In this document: one piece after another, positions 8,647 through 14,405 of the stretch
Layout of the letters: every line of letters begins with the position of its first letter
Numbering within the stretch: the stretch's first letter is position 1
Assembly (NCBI GenBank): GCA_035690725.1
Contig: DASSKF010000227.1
Span: 1-20,250 of the forward strand
Length of the DNA stretch: 20,250 nucleotides
Source of the DNA: DASSKF01 sp035690725
GTDB taxonomy: Bacteria > Actinomycetota > Actinomycetes > Actinomycetales > Dermatophilaceae
Reading direction: 5' to 3'
Made by a program: the position numbers and the translations under genes
Notes under the pieces: generated by a model
What the model saw: only the letters and a program-made list of their open reading frames with translations
Databases searched by the model: none
What the model was told of the DNA's origin: nothing

Positions 8647-9171
8647 CTACTGCCCCGTGCGACCGTCCAGGCACTCCCGCAGGAGGTCCGCGTGACCTGC
8701 GTGCCGGGCATACTCTTCGACCAGGTGCACCACGATGTCGCGCGCCTCCACCTCCTCGCCGTGGACGTCGACCGGCGCGTCGAGGTCAAGCCCGGCGCAG
8801 ACCTCCCGGGCGTGGGCGACCTCGGCCCGCCACGTCGCCCAGGCATCGGCGACGACCTCGTCGTCGGCGGTCGCCCCGGTGAAGTCGAGGTCGGGGTCCT
8901 CCTCGGTCCGGTAGAGCCGCGGCAGGTCGGCCTGTCCCTCGAACACCCTGCGGGTCCAGGAGTGCTCGACCCGGGCGAGGTGGCGGACCAGTCCGAGCAG
9001 CGACATCGTCGACGGCGGGACCGACCGAGTGGCGAGCTGCTCGGCGGTCAGGCCCTCGCACTTGAGCTCGACGGTCATCCGGTAGCGGTCGAGGTACTCC
9101 GCCAGCACCGCCTTCTCGCCGCGTCCCTGCGGGATCGCCTCGCGCGGGTCCGTGCCGGGTGCTGTCCACAT
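8647..9171 (-). CDS. DinB-like (DUF664) metal-dependent four-helix protein
   Basis: This 174-residue protein belongs to the DinB/DUF664 group, related to mycothiol- and bacillithiol-dependent transferases. The family signature is clear: YLDRYRMTVELKCEGLTAEQLATRSVPPS, then SLLGLVRHLARVEHSW with the first metal-type histidines, and late HLVEEYARHAGHADLLRE with the last ones. The histidines would form the metal site. Actinobacteria use mycothiol, so a thiol-transfer or detoxification role is plausible but unproven. I start at ATG 9171 (MWTAPG, like the MTWTAP start of relatives); GTG 9186 is a real alternative, with TTGGCT seven bases before it. It sits between the two ArsR/SRPBCC modules, on the same strand as module A. 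Confidence 0.85.
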   Translation of the reverse strand: MWTAPGTDPREAIPQGRGEKAVLAEYLDRYRMTVELKCEGLTAEQLATRSVPPSTMSLLGLVRHLARVEHSWTRRVFEGQADLPRLYRTEEDPDLDFTGATADDEVVADAWATWRAEVAHAREVCAGLDLDAPVDVHGEEVEARDIVVHLVEEYARHAGHADLLRECLDGRTGQ

Positions 9172-9340
9172 GCCGTTGACGTCCACGCCGGGTAGCCAAA
9201 CAACCCGCCGCCGACAAGGCAACAGGTTTGTGGGTCTGAAGAGGACCGATTGTGCCGGTCGGGGCCCACTCTCGTGGCACCTGCACGTTTGTGGTCCGAG
9301 GGTGACCGGCCGGGTGGCGGGGTCGACGGGGCCGGTGGCC
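9172..9340. other. Divergent intergenic region before the second ArsR gene
   Basis: This region separates the minus-strand DinB-like gene from the plus-strand ArsR promoter. On the minus strand TTGCCT (9222-9217) and TTGGCT (9199-9194) are 17 bp apart and could form a weak DinB-gene promoter. I see no ORF and no copy of the CAACC-N4 operator here. Confidence 0.4.
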
Positions 9341-9377
9341 TTGACAACATACAACCGAGTGGTTGTATGTTGGCTCC
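9341..9377 (+). promoter_or_regulatory. Promoter with embedded operator B for ArsR/SRPBCC module B
   Basis: TTGACA at 9341-9346 is a consensus -35 box; TATGTT at 9366-9371 is the probable -10 box (19-bp spacing; an alternative TGTATG at 9364 gives 17). Between and over them lies a perfect 11-bp inverted repeat, AACATACAACC (9346-9356) and GGTTGTATGTT (9361-9371), with a 4-bp spacer. A repressor bound here would exclude RNA polymerase. The predicted transcript begins at about 9378, the GTG start itself. Confidence 0.75.
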
Positions 9378-9734
9378 GTGACCGAGGGCGAGGAGGACCG
9401 GGCCGATGCCTGGTTCCATGCTCTGGCCGACCGCACGCGGCGCGACATCCTGCGTCGTGTGCTTGCCGGGGAGCACTCGGTCTCGACGCTCGCCGCGCGC
9501 TACGAGATGAGCTTCGCGGCGGTGCAGAAGCACGTCGCCGTGCTCGAGCGGGCCGGCCTGCTGACCAAGCGCCGTCACGGGCGCGAGCAGCTGGCCAGCG
9601 GCGAGGTGTCGGCGGTCCGCTCGGTCGCGTCGATGCTCGCCGAGCTCGAGGACCTCTGGCGCGGCCGGATCGCCCGGATGGACGAGCTGCTCGCCCAACC
9701 TGACCAGGAACCCAGCCACCACGAGGAGAAGTAG
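9378..9734 (+). CDS. ArsR-family winged-helix transcriptional regulator (module B)
   Basis: This 118-residue regulator has the ArsR winged helix: WFHALADRTRRDILRRVLAGEHSVSTLAARYEMSFAAVQKHVAVLERAGLLTKRRHGREQ. There is no cysteine metal motif. It lacks close identity to the module A regulator but has the same layout, so the two are paralogues or separate acquisitions. I start at GTG 9378 because the ATG at 9363 lies inside the operator and before the expected transcription start; no ribosome binding site precedes 9378, as expected of a leaderless message. The charged tail (EPSHHEEK) contains the GAGGAGAAG that serves as the ribosome binding site for the next gene. Autorepression through operator B is very likely. 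Confidence 0.9.
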   Translation: MTEGEEDRADAWFHALADRTRRDILRRVLAGEHSVSTLAARYEMSFAAVQKHVAVLERAGLLTKRRHGREQLASGEVSAVRSVASMLAELEDLWRGRIARMDELLAQPDQEPSHHEEK

Positions 9735-9736
9735 CC

Positions 9737-10222
9737 ATGCCCGTCACCGACGTCCGCCACGACATGGACGACCTGACCCTGACCATCACCGCCGAGTTCG
9801 ACGCGCCACCGGAGCGGGTGTGGCAGGTGTATGCCGACCCCCGCCAGCTGGAGAGGGTCTGGGGCCCGCCGTCGCACCCCGCCACGTTCGTCGACCACGA
9901 CCTGGTGCCCGGCGCCCGGGTGACCTACTTCATGACCGCACCCGACGGCGAGAAGTTCGCCGGCTGGTGGCAGGTCACGGCCGTGGACGCGCCCCGGGAG
10001 CTCTCCTTCGACGACGGCTTCGCCGACGCCGACTTCAACCCGGTGCCGCACCTGCCCGTGTCGCACAACGTCTACCGGTTCGAGGAGGTCGACGGCCGCA
10101 CCCGGGCGACCTTCCGGTCGGTCTACGAGTCCGCCGAGGCGCTGCAGCAGGTGCTCGACATGGGCATCATCGAGGGAGCCACCCTGGCGATGAACCAGAT
10201 CGACGGCCTGCTCGCCGGCTGA
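9737..10222 (+). CDS. SRPBCC (AHSA1-like) ligand-binding protein (module B)
   Basis: This 161-residue protein shows the AHSA1/SRPBCC pattern: LTLTITAEFDAPPERVWQVYADPRQLERVWGPPSHPATF, then strands around VTYFMTAPDGEKFAGWWQVTAVDAPRELSFDDGFAD and a final helix (ALQQVLDMGIIEGATLAMNQIDGLL). It starts two bases after the ArsR stop with GAGGAGAAG just upstream, so both are on one message. Together with the regulator it forms a self-contained sensor or response module; the ligand is unknown. The gene ends only four bases from the end of the converging spermidine-synthase-like gene. Confidence 0.9.
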   Translation: MPVTDVRHDMDDLTLTITAEFDAPPERVWQVYADPRQLERVWGPPSHPATFVDHDLVPGARVTYFMTAPDGEKFAGWWQVTAVDAPRELSFDDGFADADFNPVPHLPVSHNVYRFEEVDGRTRATFRSVYESAEALQQVLDMGIIEGATLAMNQIDGLLAG

Positions 10223-10231
10223 CCGGTCAGC
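10218..10231. terminator. 14-bp palindrome holding both convergent stop codons
   Basis: GCTGACCGGTCAGC is a perfect palindrome that contains the TGA of the plus-strand SRPBCC gene and the TGA of the minus-strand gene. It might help terminate both, but it has no loop and no T-run, so this is only a candidate. Confidence 0.25.
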
Positions 10232-11042
10232 GCAGGCGCCAGCCCTTCATCGGCGGCGGCTCGGGCGACCAGCTCGCGTCCGCGTCGGTGAACGGCACCG
10301 CCGCGTCGACGCGCCCGGCGAGCTGGTCCCCGTCGCGCACGCCGGTGGGGAAGGGCGAGCGGGTCACCCGCCGCCGGATCGCGTCGGCGTCGATCGGCTC
10401 GCCCGAGCCGACCGCCACGAGGTTGCCGAAGCGCTTGCCCTTCAGCACCTCGTGCGTCGCGACCACCGCGACGTGGCCGAGGACGTGACGCAGGCCGGCC
10501 AGGAGGCGCGCGGCATACCGCATCCCGGGCTCGTCGGCGACGTTGAGCAGTGCGAGCCCGCCCGGGGACAGGACCCGCCGGACCTGCTCGAGCAGCTCGA
10601 CCGTCGTGAGCTCGGCCGGCACGCGGCCGCCGGCGAACGCGTCGACCACCACGACGTCCGCGCTCGCGGCACGCAGCCCGACCAGGCCAGTACGCCCGTC
10701 CTGGGGCCGCACCCGGATCCGGTGCCGCCGCGGCAGCGGCAGCTCCCGGCGCACCACCTCGGTCAGCTCGGTGTCCGGCTCGAGCACGATCTGCGGCGAG
10801 CCGGGGCGCTGCGCGTTGACCCAGCGGGGAAGCGTGAGGCCGGCGCCGCCGACGTGGGTCACCGCGAGCGGGCCCGGGGGCAGGGTGTCGATGACCGCGG
10901 CCAGGTGCTGGACGTACTCGAAGACGAGGTGTGCCGGGTCGCGGACGTCCACGTGCGACTGGGGCGCGCCGTCCACGACGACCGTGGTGCCGCGCCCGCG
11001 CTCGCGGTCGGGCACCAGCTCGATCCGGGACGTCGACCTCAT
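10227..11042 (-). CDS. Spermidine-synthase-like Rossmann-fold protein
   Basis: This 271-residue protein resembles the spermidine synthase/methyltransferase superfamily: [14 protein letters not shown] is the glycine-rich cofactor loop, [20 protein letters not shown] the acidic strand end, [20 protein letters not shown] the post-core strand, and [19 protein letters not shown] the next. The usual spermidine synthase signature around the catalytic Asp (DSTDP-like) is replaced by DAFAGG, so it may not make spermidine; many actinobacterial homologues carry only the generic name. It has no membrane helices. The ATG 11042 is preceded by TAACGT with nine bases between. It is divergent from arcA. Function is uncertain. 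Confidence 0.8.
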   Translation of the reverse strand: MRSTSRIELVPDRERGRGTTVVVDGAPQSHVDVRDPAHLVFEYVQHLAAVIDTLPPGPLAVTHVGGAGLTLPRWVNAQRPGSPQIVLEPDTELTEVVRRELPLPRRHRIRVRPQDGRTGLVGLRAASADVVVVDAFAGGRVPAELTTVELLEQVRRVLSPGGLALLNVADEPGMRYAARLLAGLRHVLGHVAVVATHEVLKGKRFGNLVAVGSGEPIDADAIRRRVTRSPFPTGVRDGDQLAGRVDAAVPFTDADASWSPEPPPMKGWRLR

Positions 11043-11051
11043 CGCGGCGCC

Positions 11052-11057
11052 ACGTTA
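11052..11057 (-). promoter_or_regulatory. -10 box for the spermidine-synthase-like gene
   Basis: TAACGT on the minus strand (11057 to 11052) lies nine bases before the ATG at 11042, which gives little or no 5' untranslated leader. No clear -35 box is visible. Confidence 0.45.
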
Positions 11058-11086
11058 TCCCGTCCCGGCCGGTGCCCGCGGGGTGC

Positions 11087-11169
11087 GAGGATGGGACGTC
11101 GTCGTCCCACACCCAGGACCACGGACCGGTCGTCCGACACCCAGGACACAGCGAAGGGGAACACCGCCG
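11087..11169 (+). promoter_or_regulatory. arcA leader: possible -10 box, inverted repeat and direct repeats
   Basis: GAGGAT at 11087-11092 is a possible -10 box. It is followed by a perfect inverted repeat TGGGACG (11092-11098) / CGTCCCA (11103-11109) with a 4-base loop. A 19-bp direct repeat with one mismatch follows: GTCGTCCCACACCCAGGAC (11101-11119) and GTCGTCCGACACCCAGGAC (11129-11147), offset by 28 bp. GAAGGGGA (11153-11160) is the ribosome binding site for the ATG at 11170. Confidence 0.5.
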
Positions 11170-12393
11170 ATGAAGTACCACGTCGACTCCGAGGTCGGTC
11201 GACTCCGCCAGGTCATCGTTCACCGTCCGGGTCTGGAGATGGAGCGCCTGACGCCGGCGAACAAGGACGCCTACCTCTACGACGACGTGCTGTGGGTGGA
11301 CCAGGCGCAGCAGGAGCACGACCGGTTCGTCGCCGCGATCGAGGGCCGCGGGATCACGGTGCACATGCTCGACCGGCTGCTCGAGGAGACGCTCGCGATC
11401 CCCGAGGCCAAGAAGTACGTGCTGGACGAGTCCCTCGACGAGCGGCTCTACGGCCCGATGGCGATCGACGCGCTGCGCAACCTCTTCGACGGGATGGACC
11501 CGCAGGAGCTGACCCAGTTCCTCATCGGCGGGATCACCAAGCGCGAGCTGCTCGCGCGCATCGACGAGCCGCGCTCCGTGGTGATCCACGCGCTCGGCCC
11601 GGACGAGATGGTGCTGGCGCCGCTGCCGAACCACCTGTTCACCCGGGACACCTCGGCGTGGATCTACGACGGCGTGGCCGTGAACTCGATGCACAAGAAG
11701 GCCCGGCGCCGCGAGACCGTCCACTACGACGCGATCTACCGCTGGCACCCGATGTTCGCCGACGCCGGCTTCCGGCTCTGGTCCGAGGGGCTCGGCGGCG
11801 GCCCCGCGACCACCGAGGGCGGCGACATCCTCGTCCTCGGCCGCGGCGCCGTCCTCGTCGGCATGAGCGAGCGAACCACGCCGCAGGGCGTCGAGCGGCT
11901 GGCGCGGCGGGTGCTCGCGGACGACCCCTCGCGCCGGATCGTGGCGCTCAACATGCCCAAGGCCCGGGCCCTGATGCACCTCGACACGGTGATGACGATG
12001 GTCAACGCCGACACCTTCACCAAGTACGCCGGCCTCGGGATGCTCCCCGCCTACACGATCGAGGCGGGCGTCAACGACAAGGAGCTCAAGGTCACCGACC
12101 ACGCGCCCGAGGACATGCACCGGGCCATCGCCGGTGCCCTCGGGCTGGACGACATCAACGTCCTCACCGCCAGCCAGGACGTCCACGCCGCGGCCCGCGA
12201 GCAGTGGGACGACGGCTGCAACGTGCTCGCCCTCGAGCCCGGCGTGGTGGTCGCCTACGAGCGCAACGTCACGACCAACACCTTCCTGCGCTCGCACGGC
12301 GTCGAGGTCATCACCATCCCGGGCAGCGAGCTGGGCCGCGGCCGCGGCGGCCCCCGCTGCATGTCCTGCCCGATCGAGCGCGAGGGCATCTGA
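11170..12393 (+). CDS. arcA: Arginine deiminase
   Basis: This 407-residue enzyme hydrolyses L-arginine to citrulline and ammonia, the first step of the arginine deiminase pathway. All family motifs are present: [14 protein letters not shown] (Arg159, Asp160), [11 protein letters not shown] (Glu216, Asp219), [11 protein letters not shown] (His270, Asp272) and the nucleophile Cys400 in CMSCPIERE. Length is normal. GAAGGGGA upstream sets the start. No ornithine carbamoyltransferase (arcB), carbamate kinase (arcC) or arginine/ornithine antiporter (arcD) gene is adjacent, so the rest of the pathway must be elsewhere or the enzyme serves acid or nitrogen stress alone. Its stop codon directly abuts the GTG of the SCP_3 gene (TGA GTG). 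Confidence 0.96.
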   Translation: MKYHVDSEVGRLRQVIVHRPGLEMERLTPANKDAYLYDDVLWVDQAQQEHDRFVAAIEGRGITVHMLDRLLEETLAIPEAKKYVLDESLDERLYGPMAIDALRNLFDGMDPQELTQFLIGGITKRELLARIDEPRSVVIHALGPDEMVLAPLPNHLFTRDTSAWIYDGVAVNSMHKKARRRETVHYDAIYRWHPMFADAGFRLWSEGLGGGPATTEGGDILVLGRGAVLVGMSERTTPQGVERLARRVLADDPSRRIVALNMPKARALMHLDTVMTMVNADTFTKYAGLGMLPAYTIEAGVNDKELKVTDHAPEDMHRAIAGALGLDDINVLTASQDVHAAAREQWDDGCNVLALEPGVVVAYERNVTTNTFLRSHGVEVITIPGSELGRGRGGPRCMSCPIEREGI

Positions 12394-12759
12394 GTGCCCG
12401 CACGTCGTCGCGTGCCCCTCGCCGAGGGACACGAGGCCCTGCAGGTATGGCGTGCCGACCCCGACGCTGCCGCGCGCACCGTGGTCGCCACCGCCGTGCG
12501 CTACACGCTCGAGGAGCTGGCCGCCCGGTCACCCGGTCGCAGTGTCGAGGTGCGGGTGCCGCCGTTCGGCGCGGTGCAGTGCATCGAGGGACCCCGGCAC
12601 ACCCGTGGCACGCCGTCCAACGTCATCGAGACCGACGCCCGGACGTGGCTCGACCTCGTGGTCGGCGCGCGGAGCTGGGACGACGCGAGGCGGGGCGGCA
12701 CCGTCCGGGCCAGCGGTCAGCGCGCCGAGCTCGGTGACCGGGTACCGCTCTTTCCCTGA
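12394..12759 (+). CDS. Bacterial SCP_3 (sterol carrier-like) family protein
   Basis: This 121-residue protein matches the small actinobacterial 'sterol carrier family protein' (SCP_3): [77 protein letters not shown] and a C-terminal [18 protein letters not shown]. The family is usually found close to purF; here it lies upstream of purF but directly behind arcA. GTG 12394 follows the arcA stop with no gap, and GAGGG (12382-12386) inside the arcA end can serve as the ribosome binding site, so expression is probably coupled to arcA. A lipid or other hydrophobic ligand is assumed from the fold only. Confidence 0.85.
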   Translation: MPARRRVPLAEGHEALQVWRADPDAAARTVVATAVRYTLEELAARSPGRSVEVRVPPFGAVQCIEGPRHTRGTPSNVIETDARTWLDLVVGARSWDDARRGGTVRASGQRAELGDRVPLFP

Positions 12760-12782
12760 CCCGGAGCCCCGCCAACCACAGA

Positions 12783-12817
12783 AGTTGCCGCAACTCTCCC
12801 GCTGTCGCGGTCAGCGG
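12783..12817. terminator. Two adjacent hairpins between converging genes
   Basis: AGTTGC-C-GCAACT (12783-12795) and CCGCTG-N7-CAGCGG (12799-12817) are perfect inverted repeats between the SCP_3 gene and the converging sunset-domain gene; the second covers that gene's stop codon. They may act as a two-way terminator, although no T-run follows. Confidence 0.4.
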
Positions 12818-13875
12818 CGCTTGCGGTCCCAGTGCTTGAACCCGGCTGCCTTCGCTGCGTCCTCGGACTCGAACCAGACGTCGGCCCGGTTGCCGTAGGA
12901 CGGTGAGTCCTCGGTGTGGAAGAGCATCGAGCCGGCGTTGCCCTTCACCGCCCACCCGTCGGGCCCGGCGCCGTCCTCGTCCGGCTCGGCGGATCCGGGT
13001 CCGTAGGGCGCCGGCGTGAGGGGGGTCGCGCCGGGCAGGTCGACGTGTCCTGACCCGGCCTCGCCCAGGTCGGCCTGGTTCTGGGTGCCGGTCGCGCTAT
13101 CCCGGTAGGTCCCCATGCCGCCGGAGGAGCTGGTGCCCATGCCCTCCGAACCGGCCTCGGTGGTCGCGCCCGGCTCGGCCGGCGGCGCGGACGGGTCGGG
13201 CGCGCCCCACTCGCCGTGGCCGTGCTCGCCGTGCGCCTTGCCCGTCGACGGACTGGTGGGGTCGCCCTGGTCGAGCCGGCTCGTGGCCGGGGGCTGGTCG
13301 GTGTCCGTGCCGCGCCCGGGCTCCTGCACCTCCTGGCCGGCCGGCTCGGCGAAGTCGGTCACCGCATCGCCCGTCACGTCCGTGGAGCCGTCGGCGTATC
13401 GGTGGCCGTGCTCCCCCTGCTCGGTGGCCGCCTCGTCAGGCTCCGGCGCGGTCGTGCTCGGTTCGTCGACCGGAGCGGTCGGCTCTGCCGTGCTGGTCCC
13501 GGGCTCCTCACCGGGCTCCTCACCGGGCTCCTCACCGGGCTCCGGGAGCGTCGGGGCACCGGCGGCCGCCGCCTCACCGGGAGGCGGCGGGGGCTCCTCG
13601 TCGGCCGCCTGGTCGTAGGGCTCGTCCCGCCCGCCCGTCGGCGCCACCGTGCCGGCTGCACCGGCACGGCCCAACCCCGTGGCCGCGTCCTCCGCCCGGC
13701 TCGCACCGTCCGGCTCGTCCGCCTGCTCCGGCACCTGGGGCGCCTCGGCGCCGGGCGCGCGGCGCTGGTCGCCCGCGGAACCCGTGGTGTCGGCGCCGCC
13801 CCCGCGGCGCAGCATCGACCAGACGATGATCGCGATCAGGATGAGGAACAGGATCAGCACGACCCACTTCCACAT
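12811..13875 (-). CDS. Membrane-anchored low-complexity protein with C-terminal sunset domain
   Basis: This 354-residue protein has a single N-terminal membrane helix (about 2-22, WKWVVLILFLILIAIIVWSML) followed by a basic stop-transfer RR. Residues 25-305 are a long disordered stretch rich in Glu, Pro, Gly, Asp, Thr and Ser, including EPGE repeats (about 111-125) and His-containing patches (HGHRYADGS, HGEHGHGEWG). The last ~49 residues are a sunset domain: WAVKGNAGSMLFHTEDSPSYGN, VWFESEDAAKAAGFKHWDR. I know this small domain from the ends of diverse actinobacterial proteins; its function is not established. Without a signal-cleavage site, the protein is anchored with its tail probably inside the cell. 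The reading frame is uninterrupted and the start MWKWVV is clear. Confidence 0.82.
   Translation of the reverse strand: MWKWVVLILFLILIAIIVWSMLRRGGGADTTGSAGDQRRAPGAEAPQVPEQADEPDGASRAEDAATGLGRAGAAGTVAPTGGRDEPYDQAADEEPPPPPGEAAAAGAPTLPEPGEEPGEEPGEEPGTSTAEPTAPVDEPSTTAPEPDEAATEQGEHGHRYADGSTDVTGDAVTDFAEPAGQEVQEPGRGTDTDQPPATSRLDQGDPTSPSTGKAHGEHGHGEWGAPDPSAPPAEPGATTEAGSEGMGTSSSGGMGTYRDSATGTQNQADLGEAGSGHVDLPGATPLTPAPYGPGSAEPDEDGAGPDGWAVKGNAGSMLFHTEDSPSYGNRADVWFESEDAAKAAGFKHWDRKRR
13501..13543. repeat. 12-bp tandem repeat inside the sunset-domain gene
   Basis: GGGCTCCTCACC occurs three times in a row (13501-13536), followed by seven more bases of the unit. It encodes the EPGE repeats on the minus strand. 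The 12-base period keeps the frame, so copy number can change without breaking the protein. Confidence 0.9.
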
Positions 13876-13991
13876 GCGCAGGCCCCTCTCTCGGTCAACC
13901 GCATCGGCAGCCCACCGGGTCCGATGGGCCCTCGGTCTGCCACCCTACGCGGTGCGCGGGCCCACAGCCCGGTAGCGCGGCCGCCCTCGCG

Positions 13992-13997
13992 TACCGT
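13992..13997 (+). promoter_or_regulatory. -10 box for the 14004 gene
   Basis: TACCGT lies six bases before the GTG at 14004, the spacing of a leaderless transcript. No ribosome binding site is present. The rest of 13876-14003 is the divergent spacer to the sunset-domain gene and shows no ORF. Confidence 0.55.
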
Positions 13998-14003
13998 GGT
14001 CAC

Positions 14004-14351
14004 GTGAGCCCGCAGCAGTACCCCGTCCGGCGCGCCCCCAGCTTCGCCGCCTTCATCGGCACCGGCGCGGTCCTGGGGTTCCTCGCGGGCGCCCTCGTCT
14101 CGGCGCTCGGGCCGGCCACCCCGCAGTACAGCGGCGGCTCGACCCTGATGTTCCTCGGGGTCGGCGGCGCCGTCCTCGGCGCCCTGGCCGCCGGCGTCGT
14201 CGCGGTGGTGCTCGACCACCGCTCGGTGCAGCAGGTCGAACGCGCCCGACGGGAGCTCGAGCAGGAGCACGAGCAGCAGGGCGAGGACGGGCCGCCCGGG
14301 CGGGCCCACGGCATACCCGCGGAGGACGAGGGTCACCCACCGGCGTCCTGA
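14004..14351 (+). CDS. Small two-pass membrane protein next to purF
   Basis: This 115-residue protein has a basic N-terminus (MSPQQYPVRRAPSF), two hydrophobic segments (about 15-36, AAFIGTGAVLGFLAGALVSALG; about 46-70, TLMFLGVGGAVLGALAAGVVAVVL), and a cytoplasmic, highly charged tail (HRSVQQVERARRELEQEHEQQ) likely to form a coiled coil. Similar small proteins are common beside purF in actinobacteria, but I know no function. GTG 14004 is chosen because a -10 box sits six bases before it. It ends 54 bp before purF. Confidence 0.78.
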   Translation: MSPQQYPVRRAPSFAAFIGTGAVLGFLAGALVSALGPATPQYSGGSTLMFLGVGGAVLGALAAGVVAVVLDHRSVQQVERARRELEQEHEQQGEDGPPGRAHGIPAEDEGHPPAS

Positions 14352-14392
14352 CCGCCCGGCGCACGCCGTCCGGGGCACCGCCTCGGCTGTGG

Positions 14393-14398
14393 AACACT
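14393..14398 (+). promoter_or_regulatory. Possible purF -10 box
   Basis: AACACT ends seven bases before the GTG at 14406, again the geometry of a leaderless start. No ribosome binding site lies between. The -35 region is not recognisable, so this call is tentative. Confidence 0.4.
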
Positions 14399-14405
14399 GG
14401 ATGAC

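Noticed and set aside
9363..9377. ATG at 9363 as the start of the second ArsR gene
   Set aside because: It lies within the operator and before the predicted transcription start; GTG 9378 fits promoter geometry and family length.
10123..12432. Open frame of 769 codons on the minus strand across arcA
   Set aside because: It is antisense to a fully conserved arcA and to parts of other real genes, with low-complexity composition.
13501..13543. Tandem 12-bp repeat as a CRISPR-like array
   Set aside because: Units are contiguous with no spacers and stay in frame with a coding sequence.
13115..14007. Plus-strand frames across the sunset-domain gene
   Set aside because: They are shadows of the low-complexity minus-strand gene, with no recognisable domain; the minus frame has a clear membrane helix and sunset domain.
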